A stretch of 64,000 nucleotides of DNA from an uncultured Dorea sp. Its GTDB lineage: Bacteria > Bacillota > Clostridia > Lachnospirales > Lachnospiraceae. The stretch covers positions 1-64,000 of the forward strand of contig CAPEBR010000016.1 of assembly GCA_948602995.1 (NCBI GenBank). The letters are read 5' to 3'. Position 1 is the stretch's first letter. The number at the start of each line of letters is the position of its first letter. The translations under genes and the position numbers were made by a program. Shown here piece after piece: positions 44,526 to 52,751 of the stretch. The notes below the pieces were generated by a model. The model was given only the letters and a program-made list of their open reading frames with translations, was not told the DNA's origin and did not search any database.

Positions 44526-46196
44526 ATGGAGAAAGCATGGTGGAAGGAAAGTGTTGTATATCAGATTTATCCCAGAAGTTTCTGTGACAGTAACGGGGAC
44601 GGAATCGGAGATCTGAATGGAATTACAGGAAAGCTGGAATATCTGAAGGAGCTGGGGATTGATGTCATATGGCTGTCTCCGGTTTACCAGTCGCCGAATG
44701 ATGACAATGGGTACGATATCAGTGATTATAAGGCGGTCATGGCAGAATTCGGGACGATGGAGGACTATGACAGAATGCTCGGGCGTGCCCATGAGCTTGG
44801 GATTAAGATTATGATGGATCTGGTGGTAAACCATACGTCTGACGAGCACCCGTGGTTTATAGAGAGCAGATCGTCAAAGGACAATGCATACCGTGATTAT
44901 TATATATGGAAAGATGGCAGGGACGGTAAGGAGCCCAATAACTGGGGAGCCTGCTTCGGCGGTTCGGCGTGGAAATATGATGAGAAGACGAAGCAGTATT
45001 ATCTGCATCTTTTCTCAACGAAACAGCCGGATCTTAACTGGGAAAATCCACTGGTGAGAAAGGAAGTATTTGACATGATGACCTGGTGGTGCGACAAGGG
45101 AATTGACGGCTTTCGTATGGATGTGATCAGCCTGATCTCAAAAACGCCGGGACTTCCTGACGGCAGGGTGGGAAAGAGCGGTTACGGGGATCCAGGCTGC
45201 GCCAATGGCCCCCGGGTGCATGAATTCTTAAAGGAAATGAACCAGGAGGTCCTGTCAAAGTACGATCTGATTACCGTGGGAGAGTGCTCTGGCGTTACGG
45301 TGGAGGAGGCTAAAAAATATGCGTCTTCTGCCGGGGATGAGCTGAATATGGTCTTCCAGTTTGAGCACATGGATCTGGACGGCGGCGAGAGCTTTAAGTG
45401 GAACCACAAAAAGATCAGGCTTACGGAGCTTAAGCAGGTTATGAGCAAATGGCAGACAGAGCTTGAGGGAAGGGCGTGGAACAGTCTGTACTGGTGTAAC
45501 CACGACCAGCCGAGGATGCTGTCGCGCCTTGGAAATGACAGTAGTCTGTACCGTGAGCGTTCGGCGAAGCTTCTCGGGACATGTCTCCATATGATGCAGG
45601 GAACTCCTTACATTTACCAGGGAGAGGAGCTTGGCATGACGAATTACCCGTTCACCTCTTTGGAGGAATTCCGGGATATTGAGAGTATTAATGCTTACCA
45701 TGAACTGACGGAGAAAGGGATCGTGCCGCCAGAAGAGATGTTTGATTATATCAGTTATAAAGGAAGGGATAACGCCAGGACTCCAATGCAGTGGGATGAC
45801 AGCCCTTCTGCCGGCTTTACTTCGGGAATCCCCTGGATTGCGGTAAATCCCAACTATAAGGAGATCAATGCGAAGGAGCAGATGGCGAGAGAGGATTCTG
45901 TGTTCCGCTATTACCAGAAGCTCATCAGACTCCGCAGGGAGCATGAGATCATCGTATACGGGGATTACAGACTTCTTCTGCCAGACAGCGGGGAGCTGTA
46001 TGTATATATGCGCTCCCTGGGTGCGCAGAGACTTTTGGTGGTCTGTAATTTTACAGAGCAGGAGACGGCATACCAGGTGCCGGATGAACTGAAGAGTGGG
46101 AAAGGCCGGGTGCTGATCTCCAACTATGACAGGGAGACTCTGGAGCCATCCGCGACCCTTGCGCCTTACGAGTGCGCGGCGGTATTATACGAATAA
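44526..46196 (+). CDS. Alpha-glucosidase, GH13 (oligo-1,6-glucosidase type)
   Basis: 556 aa. MEKAWWKESVVYQIYPRSFCDSNGDGIGDL opens the barrel; conserved regions are DLVVNHTSDEH, GFRMDVISLIS (nucleophile Asp), TVGECSG (acid/base Glu) and YWCNHDQPR. The Val in DLVVNH and the overall size fit enzymes that split alpha-1,6-linked isomaltose/panose or sucrose-like glucosides. Cytosolic. AGGAGGAA precedes the ATG. It extends the sugar locus to alpha-glucosides. Confidence 0.93.
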   Translation: MEKAWWKESVVYQIYPRSFCDSNGDGIGDLNGITGKLEYLKELGIDVIWLSPVYQSPNDDNGYDISDYKAVMAEFGTMEDYDRMLGRAHELGIKIMMDLVVNHTSDEHPWFIESRSSKDNAYRDYYIWKDGRDGKEPNNWGACFGGSAWKYDEKTKQYYLHLFSTKQPDLNWENPLVRKEVFDMMTWWCDKGIDGFRMDVISLISKTPGLPDGRVGKSGYGDPGCANGPRVHEFLKEMNQEVLSKYDLITVGECSGVTVEEAKKYASSAGDELNMVFQFEHMDLDGGESFKWNHKKIRLTELKQVMSKWQTELEGRAWNSLYWCNHDQPRMLSRLGNDSSLYRERSAKLLGTCLHMMQGTPYIYQGEELGMTNYPFTSLEEFRDIESINAYHELTEKGIVPPEEMFDYISYKGRDNARTPMQWDDSPSAGFTSGIPWIAVNPNYKEINAKEQMAREDSVFRYYQKLIRLRREHEIIVYGDYRLLLPDSGELYVYMRSLGAQRLLVVCNFTEQETAYQVPDELKSGKGRVLISNYDRETLEPSATLAPYECAAVLYE

Positions 46197-46339
46197 AGAA
46201 CTGCCGCGAAATAATATGCCTCCTTTTCAGCCTGCAAGGCGGAGGAACGAGGCGCAGCAGTGGCTGCGCCGATTGACGACAATGCGGCAAATGGAAATTT
46301 AGACAAGTGAAATGTACGGTTAATTAGTGTGGGTTATAC

Positions 46340-46503
46340 TAGAGCGTGTTTGAAAATTCATTCCCACAATCTGCCGCCCCACTTTACACCAGATTTTATG
46401 CTGAATTTAGTCAATGTAGCCCGCTACACCTCCTAAATCCAGCATAAAATCTGATGCAAACTGGGACGACATCTTGCAGAAAGCAATTTTCAAACACGCT
46501 CTA
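46340..46503. mobile_element. 164-bp MITE-like element with 19-bp perfect inverted ends (copy B)
   Basis: TAGAGCGTGTTTGAAAATT at the left end has a perfect complement at the right. A central hairpin has arms CAGATTTTATGCTG / CAGCATAAAATCTG around a loop with GCCCGCTA. Shares internal sequence with the copy at 31546. The right end supplies the stop codon (TAG, minus strand) of the TetR gene. Confidence 0.82.
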
Positions 46504-47067
46504 GGAAAGGGGAATATTGCAGCAGCGGCAGATGACCTCCACAATGGCATCGACAGGCTCGGTCTTTCCGTCTTCCTCCCACTTCAGGAAGACATTAAGC
46601 AGTGCGCCTCCGTAATAGTACAGCTCGTAGTGGGAGCGTGGGTAGACCGGGTCAACGAACCGGATCATATAGTCATTGATGGCGTCAATCATCAGGCAGT
46701 AGAGACTGGCGTCCGCCAGGGTGAGAAAAAATTCGGCATACTGGTCAAAGAACAGGAAGGCGTGGCGGACATGCGCTGCATCGTAGAAGCTGTCTGTTCC
46801 GAGGGAACGGCTGCATTCCTCCAGATAGCTCTCGATGATCTCGTGCAGATAATTATTCAGGGCATCTGTCTTGGACTGGAAATAGTGGTAGAAAGTCATC
46901 CGGGAGACACCCGCCTTCTTAACAATATCGGAGATCGTAATCTCCTCATAATCTCTGTCCTGCATAAGGGCGATCATCGCTTCACCAATACACTGCCTGG
47001 TGAAGCGGTTTCTTTTTGTAAAATTTTCTCCAAGGATATGCTTCATCAAAGAAATATTCCGCTTCAT
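46501..47067 (-). CDS. TetR/AcrR-family regulator
   Basis: 188 aa. N-terminal HTH about 22-70: IGEAMIALMQDRDYEEITISDIVKKAGVSRMTFYHYFQSKTDAL. The C-terminal domain has the TetR_C_7-type look (YYGGALLNVFLKWEEDGK). Its target is unknown. The natural 3' end may have been altered, because the stop codon lies inside a mobile repeat end. Confidence 0.88.
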   Translation of the reverse strand: MKRNISLMKHILGENFTKRNRFTRQCIGEAMIALMQDRDYEEITISDIVKKAGVSRMTFYHYFQSKTDALNNYLHEIIESYLEECSRSLGTDSFYDAAHVRHAFLFFDQYAEFFLTLADASLYCLMIDAINDYMIRFVDPVYPRSHYELYYYGGALLNVFLKWEEDGKTEPVDAIVEVICRCCNIPLS

Positions 47068-47187
47068 AATCTATACTACTCCTGATCCCACATTTTACAT
47101 TTTAATTCGTTTTGTAAATTGTATCATAATATGGAGTGATATACAATAATAAGTAGTAACGGATACTATATGACAATAAAATAGTGT

Positions 47188-47406
47188 TACTATTCACGGC
47201 CCAGGAGGCCGCTCATAGTAACGATTCGGGGCGATATTTAAAGTTTTGCTACGCAAAAATCGCCCCTCACCCTTGAATCACGTTCTTACGGAATGCGCAG
47301 TTCAGCGCATTCCGTAAGAAAATGATTCAGGAGTGAGCAAATCCCATTTGCGGAGCGAATTTTAGATGGATTTGCGAATGTTACTGGGAAACGAGTGAAA
47401 GTGACA
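47188..47406. repeat. GTTACTGTTCAC-family repeat, composite copy
   Basis: About 220 bp of repeat-family sequence: GGCC...GGAGGCCG, TATTTAAAGTTTTG, a 17-bp-arm hairpin (CTTACGGAATGCGCAGT... / ...GCATTCCGTAAG), GATTCAGGAGTGAGCAAATC and TGGATTTGCGAATGTTACTG. Looks like one copy nested in or joined to another. It forms the whole region upstream of the DegV gene. Confidence 0.7.
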
Positions 47407-47425
47407 TTATAATGAGGAGCTTATT

Positions 47426-48277
47426 ATGGAAAAGATTATACTGCTTGCAGAGACGGGATCGGATATTCCGGCAGAAACAGCCCGTCAGTATGGAATTTAT
47501 ATTGTGCCAATGCATGTGTCATTCGGCGGTGAGACACTGGACGACGGAACCTTTTCGTCAGAGGAGATTGTGGATTATTATAAGAGAACAGGAAAGCTTC
47601 CGAAGACCAGCGGATCTGTGCCTGAAGATTTTATGAAAATATTTGACAGGATCCATGAGGAGCATCCGGACAGTCAGATTTTATATCTTGCCTATTCTGC
47701 CGTGACAACCTGCTCTTATCAGAGTGCACAGATCGCCATGGAAGGAAGGGACTATGTTACAGGTATTGATACGAAACAGGTGGCAGCAGGACAGTATGCG
47801 GTTGTTATTACAATGGCGAAGCTTCTTGAGAGGCATCCAGAGTGGGGAATTAAGGAGGCCAGGGAAATGGCTGAAAAGATATCAAAGAGTGTCAGCATGT
47901 GTTTTGTGCCAGATACACTGGAGTTCCTGCGCGCCGGGGGAAGAGTGAGCAATGCAGCGGCACTTTGCGGAGCCCTTCTTAAGATTCACCCAAGGATTGA
48001 GATTCAAGACGGCTACCTCCAGGCAACAAAAAAACACAGGGGAAGCATGAAGAAGATCGTGCCGCAGCTTGTGAAGGATTACATTGCCGAGAAAAACCTT
48101 GACACGGAGGAATTGTGGCTGATTCATGCCCCGGGGCTTGACCAGGCAGTTATGAACCAGGCAGAGGAAGCGGCCCGCTCGTGCGGGGTGAAGAAGGTCA
48201 CCTGGGTTAAGACAGGCGGCGTTATCACCACACACGGTGGACCGGGAGCCTTCGGAGTTGTGGGTGTCATGAAATGA
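47426..48277 (+). CDS. DegV-family fatty-acid-binding protein
   Basis: 283 aa. ILLAETGSDIPAETARQYGIYIVPMHVSFGGE at the start, TSGSVPEDF and GPGAFGVVGVM at the end are DegV signatures. Such proteins (FakB type) hold a fatty acid for phosphorylation by FakA kinase during exogenous lipid use. GAGGAG precedes the ATG. It overlaps the convergent TetR gene by 11 bp. Confidence 0.93.
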   Translation: MEKIILLAETGSDIPAETARQYGIYIVPMHVSFGGETLDDGTFSSEEIVDYYKRTGKLPKTSGSVPEDFMKIFDRIHEEHPDSQILYLAYSAVTTCSYQSAQIAMEGRDYVTGIDTKQVAAGQYAVVITMAKLLERHPEWGIKEAREMAEKISKSVSMCFVPDTLEFLRAGGRVSNAAALCGALLKIHPRIEIQDGYLQATKKHRGSMKKIVPQLVKDYIAEKNLDTEELWLIHAPGLDQAVMNQAEEAARSCGVKKVTWVKTGGVITTHGGPGAFGVVGVMK

Positions 48278-48920
48278 TAAAATGCAGCATCTTCAGGAGC
48301 TTATCCTTCAGTATGTCAGAATCCAGGGACGGATTCTGACATTTCTGCTGTAGAAGATATTTAAAATAGCTTACATTGATGTCATTAATCAGTCCTATCG
48401 TCTCTTCATTTACCCTTGTATCTGTGCCAATGAGCAGTTCCAGCACCTTCAGGCAGCGTTCACGGATATTCTGCCCATAATACATGTCTTCGATCTCCGG
48501 AGAGTATTCCTCCTGCTCTTCGGGGAAAAGCTCATAGTACTGCTTCATGATTCTGGTCAGATTCTCACTGTGCTTTCCGAAGAAGAAATTATAGAAGATT
48601 TTCGGCTTGCGAAAGACTGTCTGGGCGAAAAAATCCCAGATTTTTATAAAAGTCTCCAAAGGCGTCAGGTCCTTTGTGCTGAGCTCGGACAGCGCCTTGC
48701 TGTATTCATTGAAATATTTCAGTGAGGAGAGAAGAATCAGCTGGTCTACGTCCTCAAAGTACAGATAGATGGTGGAGTTGTGAAAACCCGCCTTCTCCGC
48801 GATCCTCCGGATGGAGACCCTTTCAAGGTCCCCGTTTTCAATTAGTTCCTGGGCAGCGTGAATGAACCGGATGCGGTTCTGCTGCTTTAGAAGTTCTTTG
48901 TCATTGCTTGTATGATTCAT
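48267..48920 (-). CDS. TetR/AcrR-family regulator
   Basis: 217 aa. HTH at about 15-62 (RIRFIHAAQELIENGDLERVSIRRIAEKAGFHNSTIYLYFEDVDQL); the rest is the helical ligand domain. Convergent with and overlapping the DegV gene, a pairing seen with lipid-related regulators, so control of fatty acid genes is possible but not shown. Confidence 0.88.
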   Translation of the reverse strand: MNHTSNDKELLKQQNRIRFIHAAQELIENGDLERVSIRRIAEKAGFHNSTIYLYFEDVDQLILLSSLKYFNEYSKALSELSTKDLTPLETFIKIWDFFAQTVFRKPKIFYNFFFGKHSENLTRIMKQYYELFPEEQEEYSPEIEDMYYGQNIRERCLKVLELLIGTDTRVNEETIGLINDINVSYFKYLLQQKCQNPSLDSDILKDKLLKMLHFIIS

Positions 48921-49136
48921 AAAATATACCAGATCCTTTAAATATTTTCATCATCCTGTCCTGGATATAAGAAGTTATACTCACGGCCGATGAAATCTGT
49001 CATGAGTATCGCAAAAGCCGCAGCCGCAAGGCGGCATACTTCCTTATGCGGCTGTGCGCAGCATAAGAGAGAGAGGATGATACCAGTTATTATAACACAA
49101 AAGTATAAATTTGTGTGTCATGTTATTATTCACGGG

Positions 49137-49829
49137 TTATATCCTGGATGATTTCAGAAGCATCCCTGCTCTTGCCAGCACTCCCTGCCACTGTCTTTCA
49201 TTCAGGAATACAGGACGCTCCATCTGTTTCAGGATGCCCAGGTCCATCGCCAGTTCCTTCTGGGCCGCTGATGCAGCACTATAGAGAGTTATATCATATT
49301 CTGTTGTCTGAGACATTACATCCGGGAAATCCTGATCGTGGTCAAAGAGCCATTCTTTCCGCTCCTGTGTCAGATATGAATCTATTTCCGTTTTGGAAGA
49401 AATAAAATAATGGACATGTGGAATGCCCAAAGCAGTGAGAATCTGATCAGCAGGAATTTCATATTTCCCTATCTTATGAAGATACAGCATTCCATCCTGG
49501 CGAATCCATCCCTTGGCACTTGCCCCAAGCGTGGTAAGTTCGGGTGTCTGGATATTTCTTTTTTCTGCTGCATTTGCCGAATAGTGAATATTTCTTCCTG
49601 ACAGAGATACCTCCGTGATAAATAATGAAAGTGGGTTATGAAATAGATTGACTTCCTTCCACGTCTTGTGGTCGCCTTCTCGCCGGATCCAGTAGGAATC
49701 CTCAAGACTAAGCCCCCTGCAGGCCCGGAACACTGCATACCGGTTTGTCTGGGACAGCCGGAGTTCTGCCTTTGGCTGAACTGTAACTGAATCCGGTCCA
49801 CTTGAAGCTTGGTTCGCGAACGACCGGAT
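49137..49829 (-). pseudogene. 5'-truncated HipA-like domain protein
   Basis: The intact part (198 codons from GTG 49733) starts RACRGLSLEDSYWIRREGD...WKEVNLFHNPLS and includes ELTTLGASAKGWI, a pattern I associate with Lachnospiraceae HipA-like proteins. The reading frame stays open upstream to 49829 (KAELRLSQTNRYAVF), still resembling coding sequence, but has no ATG and then meets a stop. A GTTACTGTTCAC-family fragment begins ~20 bp beyond. The gene probably lost its 5' end at the repeat. The family is remembered, not checked. Confidence 0.5.
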
Positions 49830-49850
49830 TCACTTCTGGCATAATTTATG

Positions 49851-49899
49851 CTTTCTTACGGACTTTGCAGTAAATGCAAAGTCCTGTGTGAACAGTAAC
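49851..49899. repeat. GTTACTGTTCAC-family repeat, fragment
   Basis: CTTTCTTACGGACTTTGCAGTAAATGCAAAGTCC followed by TGTGTGAACAGTAAC equals one end of the full copy at 51313-51445. It abuts the truncated HipA-like gene. Confidence 0.75.
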
Positions 49900-49938
49900 C
49901 GAATTGTTATGATTTTTTACTGCCCTATGTAAGGGCTA

Positions 49939-49966
49939 TTGACAAGGAAACCGTAGATGTTATAAT
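49939..49966 (+). promoter_or_regulatory. Promoter of the M24 peptidase gene
   Basis: TTGACA (49939-49944), 16-bp spacer, TATAAT (49961-49966), nearly consensus. The leader of about 85 bases before ATG 50060 shows no clear structure. Confidence 0.8.
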
Positions 49967-50059
49967 GAAACCATAACTGGACACTGGTTTAGACTTTGGT
50001 CTGAAACAGTGACTGAAATATCGTACAGAGAGCATATTTTTGGAAAGGAGATTCAGTAA

Positions 50060-51136
50060 ATGAATAACGAAAGAATAACTAGAGTATTAGCAAAGATGGA
50101 GGAGAAAGGGCTGACGCAGCTAATTGTGTCCGACCCGTTAAGTATCCGTTTTCTTACAGGAATCATGGTAAATCCGGGAGAAAGGCTCTATGCTCTGATT
50201 CTTAAGTCAGACGGAGAGCATGTAATGCTGCTCAATTATCTTTACTTCGTGTCAGACACCGGATTTAAGGAGGTATGGTTCAGCGACATGGAGGATCAGA
50301 TTTCTATTATTGCGGATCAGATTGATCCTGAGAAAACACTCGGAATCGACAAGACATGGCCTGCACGCTTCCTGATCCCGCTGCAGGAGAGGTGCCCGGG
50401 GCTTAAGACCATTTGGGGCTCTGACTGCGTTGACGGCGTCCGCGCCGTGAAAAATGAAGAAGAGATCCGGATTATGAAGGAGGCTTCTGCCATTAACGAC
50501 AGCGTCATGGAGAAGGTAAAGGCATATATCAAGGAGGGCATGACCGAGAAACAGATTGCAGAATTCATTGACGGCGAATTTATGAAGGCCGGCGCCAGCG
50601 GGACAAGCTTTGATACCATTGTCTGCTTCGGGCCGAACGCTGCAGACCAGCACCATGAGCCAAGTGATACAAGAACACTGAAGGCAGGGGAGTGTATTCT
50701 GATTGATATGGGATGTGTATGGAAGGGCTATTGTTCAGATATGACAAGAACCTTCTACTGTAAGGAGGCTTCCGCCGAGGAGCAGGAGATTCATGACATT
50801 GTCCGTGAGGCAGTCCAAAGGGCTGAATCCGTAATCAGGCCGGGAGTGCGTTTCTGCGATATTGATGCACAGGCGAGAGATTATATTGAAGAGAAGGGCT
50901 ACAGCGAGTACTGGAAGATCCGCCTCGGACATTTCATCGGACAGGAGGATCATGAGTACGGCGATGTCTCTCCGATTAACAAAAGTACTGCAAAGCCCGG
51001 CATGATCTTCTCCATTGAGCCAGGTATCTACATAGAGGGGAAATACGGAGTCCGCATTGAAGATCTTGTGCTGGTGACAGAGGACGGGCATGAGCTTCTG
51101 AATGCGGTTGAGAAGAAATGGCAGATTATCGGATAA
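50060..51136 (+). CDS. M24-family aminopeptidase P-like (Xaa-Pro) peptidase
   Basis: 358 aa: creatinase-like N-domain (1-125) and pita-bread catalytic domain. All five metal ligands are visible: Asp in ILIDMGCVW, Asp in CSDMTRTFY, His in RLGHFIGQ, Glu in IFSIEPGIY, Glu in VRIEDLVLV. It removes N-terminal residues preceding proline; some relatives act on other substrates. AAGGAGAT precedes the ATG and a terminator follows. Confidence 0.93.
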   Translation: MNNERITRVLAKMEEKGLTQLIVSDPLSIRFLTGIMVNPGERLYALILKSDGEHVMLLNYLYFVSDTGFKEVWFSDMEDQISIIADQIDPEKTLGIDKTWPARFLIPLQERCPGLKTIWGSDCVDGVRAVKNEEEIRIMKEASAINDSVMEKVKAYIKEGMTEKQIAEFIDGEFMKAGASGTSFDTIVCFGPNAADQHHEPSDTRTLKAGECILIDMGCVWKGYCSDMTRTFYCKEASAEEQEIHDIVREAVQRAESVIRPGVRFCDIDAQARDYIEEKGYSEYWKIRLGHFIGQEDHEYGDVSPINKSTAKPGMIFSIEPGIYIEGKYGVRIEDLVLVTEDGHELLNAVEKKWQIIG

Positions 51137-51174
51137 CATTAGCCTTTGTGTTATGTAGATTTATGATCTTTAAA

Positions 51175-51219
51175 GTCATGTCTGTTCATAGCTTCTGAGT
51201 GGACATGGCTTCTTTTTTT
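51175..51219 (+). terminator. Intrinsic terminator after the M24 gene
   Basis: Stem GTCATGTC / GACATGGC followed by TTCTTTTTTT. Confidence 0.75.
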
Positions 51220-51312
51220 GGGCATTTGGAAAGAATGTGTTACATAGAACTTGAATTGATGGGCTTCAGAAAAAGTAGCGCAGAGGCTCTTCGGCAAGGG
51301 ATTTGGTGATTC

Positions 51313-51445
51313 GTTACTGTTCACTCCGTTCACAGTAACATTCGCAAATCCATTTAAAATTCGCTTCGCAAATGGGATCTGCTCACACCTGAATCATTTT
51401 CTTACGGATTTTGCAGTAAATGCAAAGTCCTGTGAGAACAGTAAC
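51313..51445. mobile_element. Full-length GTTACTGTTCAC element (133 bp)
   Basis: Begins GTTACTGTTCAC and ends GTGAGAACAGTAAC. Internal hairpins: GGATTTTGCA/TGCAAAGTCC and a CAAATCC...GGATTTG-type stem. Flanks GGTGATTC and AGTGATTC resemble a target duplication of about 8-9 bp. No coding capacity. It lies right before the decayed betaine reductase genes. Confidence 0.8.
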
Positions 51446-51495
51446 AGTGATTCATAGAGACATTCTATAAATACAGATCAACAAGGAGGGAAACC

Positions 51496-51792
51496 ATGAG
51501 GTTAGAGATTGGGAATTTCTATGTGAAGGATATTGTTTTTGGCAATGAACGATCCTTAAAGGACGGTGTGTTCACGATCAATAAAGAACTGCCCGAATAT
51601 TAAGGAACTTTACAGGGAGCACGGCAAAACCATCAACTTCCTTGGTGTCATTATGTCTAACTTGAATGTTGCCCTGGAGCAGAAGGAAAGATCCGCTCTC
51701 TTTGTAGCACAGATTGCAAAGAGTCTCGGAGCAGACGGCGCAGTAGCTTCCGATTCCAAAGAGAGATATGGTTCCGATTGCCCCTGCTGTTA
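51496..51792 (+). pseudogene. Remnant of reductase component B proprotein gene (grdE/G/I family)
   Basis: AAGGAGG and ATG 51496 start RLEIGNFYVKDIVFGNERSLKDGVFTINKE, the N-terminus of the component B alpha/beta proprotein of glycine/sarcosine/betaine reductases. The frame stops at 51601; the family sequence resumes in another frame (GVIMSNLNVALEQKERSALFVAQIAKSLGADGAVASD) and then breaks. Large internal deletions and a frameshift leave roughly a fifth of the gene. The neighbouring betaine carrier remnant suggests the betaine form (grdI). Confidence 0.75.
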
Positions 51793-52144
51793 AAGACTTA
51801 AAGCAGGCGAGGATCGTACTGGTAAATACGGGCGGTATCGTTCCGGCAGATAATCCGGACCGGATCCAGTCCGCATCCGCAACCCGCTGGGGACGTTACG
51901 ACATATCCGGAACAGAGGCATTAAAAGGAGGAGAATATAAGACCATCCATGCAGGCTTCGACCCGGCTGCAGCCGATGCAGACCCGAATGTCATTACACC
52001 CGCTGATGCTCTTAAGGTGCTGGAAAAGGAAGAAGTTTTCGGAAGCCTAAGGAAGACCAGTGGAAGCTCCGCTACCACAGGACAAAAGCGGCTTTAGAGG
52101 CACTGGCAACTGACATCAAAGAACAGACTGTATTCCGTGTATAA
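51771..52144 (+). pseudogene. Remnant of selenoprotein reductase subunit gene (grdB/F/H family)
   Basis: VPIAPAVKDLKQARIVLVNTGGIVPADNPDRIQSASATRWGRYDISG...EVFG is the N-terminal half of the catalytic selenoprotein of component B. After about residue 90 the frame shifts, and the extreme C-terminus (KEDQWKLRYHRTKAALEALA then TDIKEQTVFRV) follows directly. The middle, which carries the UGA selenocysteine motif (family UGTCTRCG), is deleted. The gene cannot be functional. A hairpin at 52188-52218 is its old terminator. Confidence 0.8.
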
Positions 52145-52187
52145 TGCGGGAAATAGTCTTTCAATACATTGGTAACCCTTCCATAAC

Positions 52188-52218
52188 AGGTCTGCACAGG
52201 AGACCACTGTGCAGACCT
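52188..52218 (+). terminator. Hairpin after the reductase remnant
   Basis: Perfect 11-bp stem AGGTCTGCACA / TGTGCAGACCT, 9-base loop, between the reductase remnant and the transporter remnant. No T run, so it may be a processing or weak termination site. Confidence 0.5.
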
Positions 52219-52240
52219 GGATTAACACAGGAGACTCGAT

Positions 52241-52540
52241 TTGGAGAAAAAGAAAGAAAATATGGTTTTTTACATTTCACTTGTTCTGATTGCAATTATG
52301 GCAATATGGTTAGTAGCTCTTAATGACAGCTTTACAATCGTATCGAACGGTGCCTTTTTATTTCTTACAACAGACTTTGGGTGGCTATATATGATTGCGA
52401 TGATTGTACTCTTGGTATTCGTTGTATATATAGCATTTGGAAAATACGGGAAAATCCGTCTTGGGAGTGACGATTCAAGACCGGAGTACCGCAATCTGAC
52501 ATGGTTTGGCCTGCCCATCTTAAATTCGCTTCGCGAATAG
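52241..52540 (+). pseudogene. Truncated BCCT-family (glycine betaine) transporter
   Basis: TTG 52241 with AGGAG eight bases upstream. About 90 residues match the N-terminus of BCCT carriers: the first helix (VFYISLVLIAIMAIWL), a second helix and FGKYGKIRLGSDDSRPEYRNLTWFG. The next residues should enter the conserved helical core, but the frame runs into a GTTACTGTTCAC-family repeat and ends. It belongs with the decayed betaine reductase genes just upstream. Confidence 0.85.
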
Positions 52541-52610
52541 GATTTGCTCATTCTTGAGTCACTTTCTTACGGTCTGTGCAGTGAATGCACAGACCTGTGT
52601 GAATAGTAAC
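52519..52610. repeat. GTTACTGTTCAC-family repeat, partial, truncating a gene
   Basis: AAATTCGCTTCGCGAATAGGATTTGCTC ... CTTACGGTCTGTGCAGTGAATGCACAGACC ... GTGTGAATAGTAAC. Internal hairpin TCTGTGCA / TGCACAGA. Its left part replaces the rest of the BCCT transporter gene. Confidence 0.75.
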
Positions 52611-52751
52611 CCTTCCTGCGCCAATGTCCGGCATTGCCTGGTCAGACAGGTCTTGCCAGCCCTTTTGATGAATTTATGTTTTTGCCCTGAGCTCACATAT
52701 TTCCTGCCTTCGAATATACTATACCATTAGTATTTCAAGGAGGATTCATAT

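Noticed and set aside
31546..46503. Integron attC sites
   Set aside because: The elements are palindromic, but RYYYAAC/GTTRRRY core sites and an integron integrase are missing.
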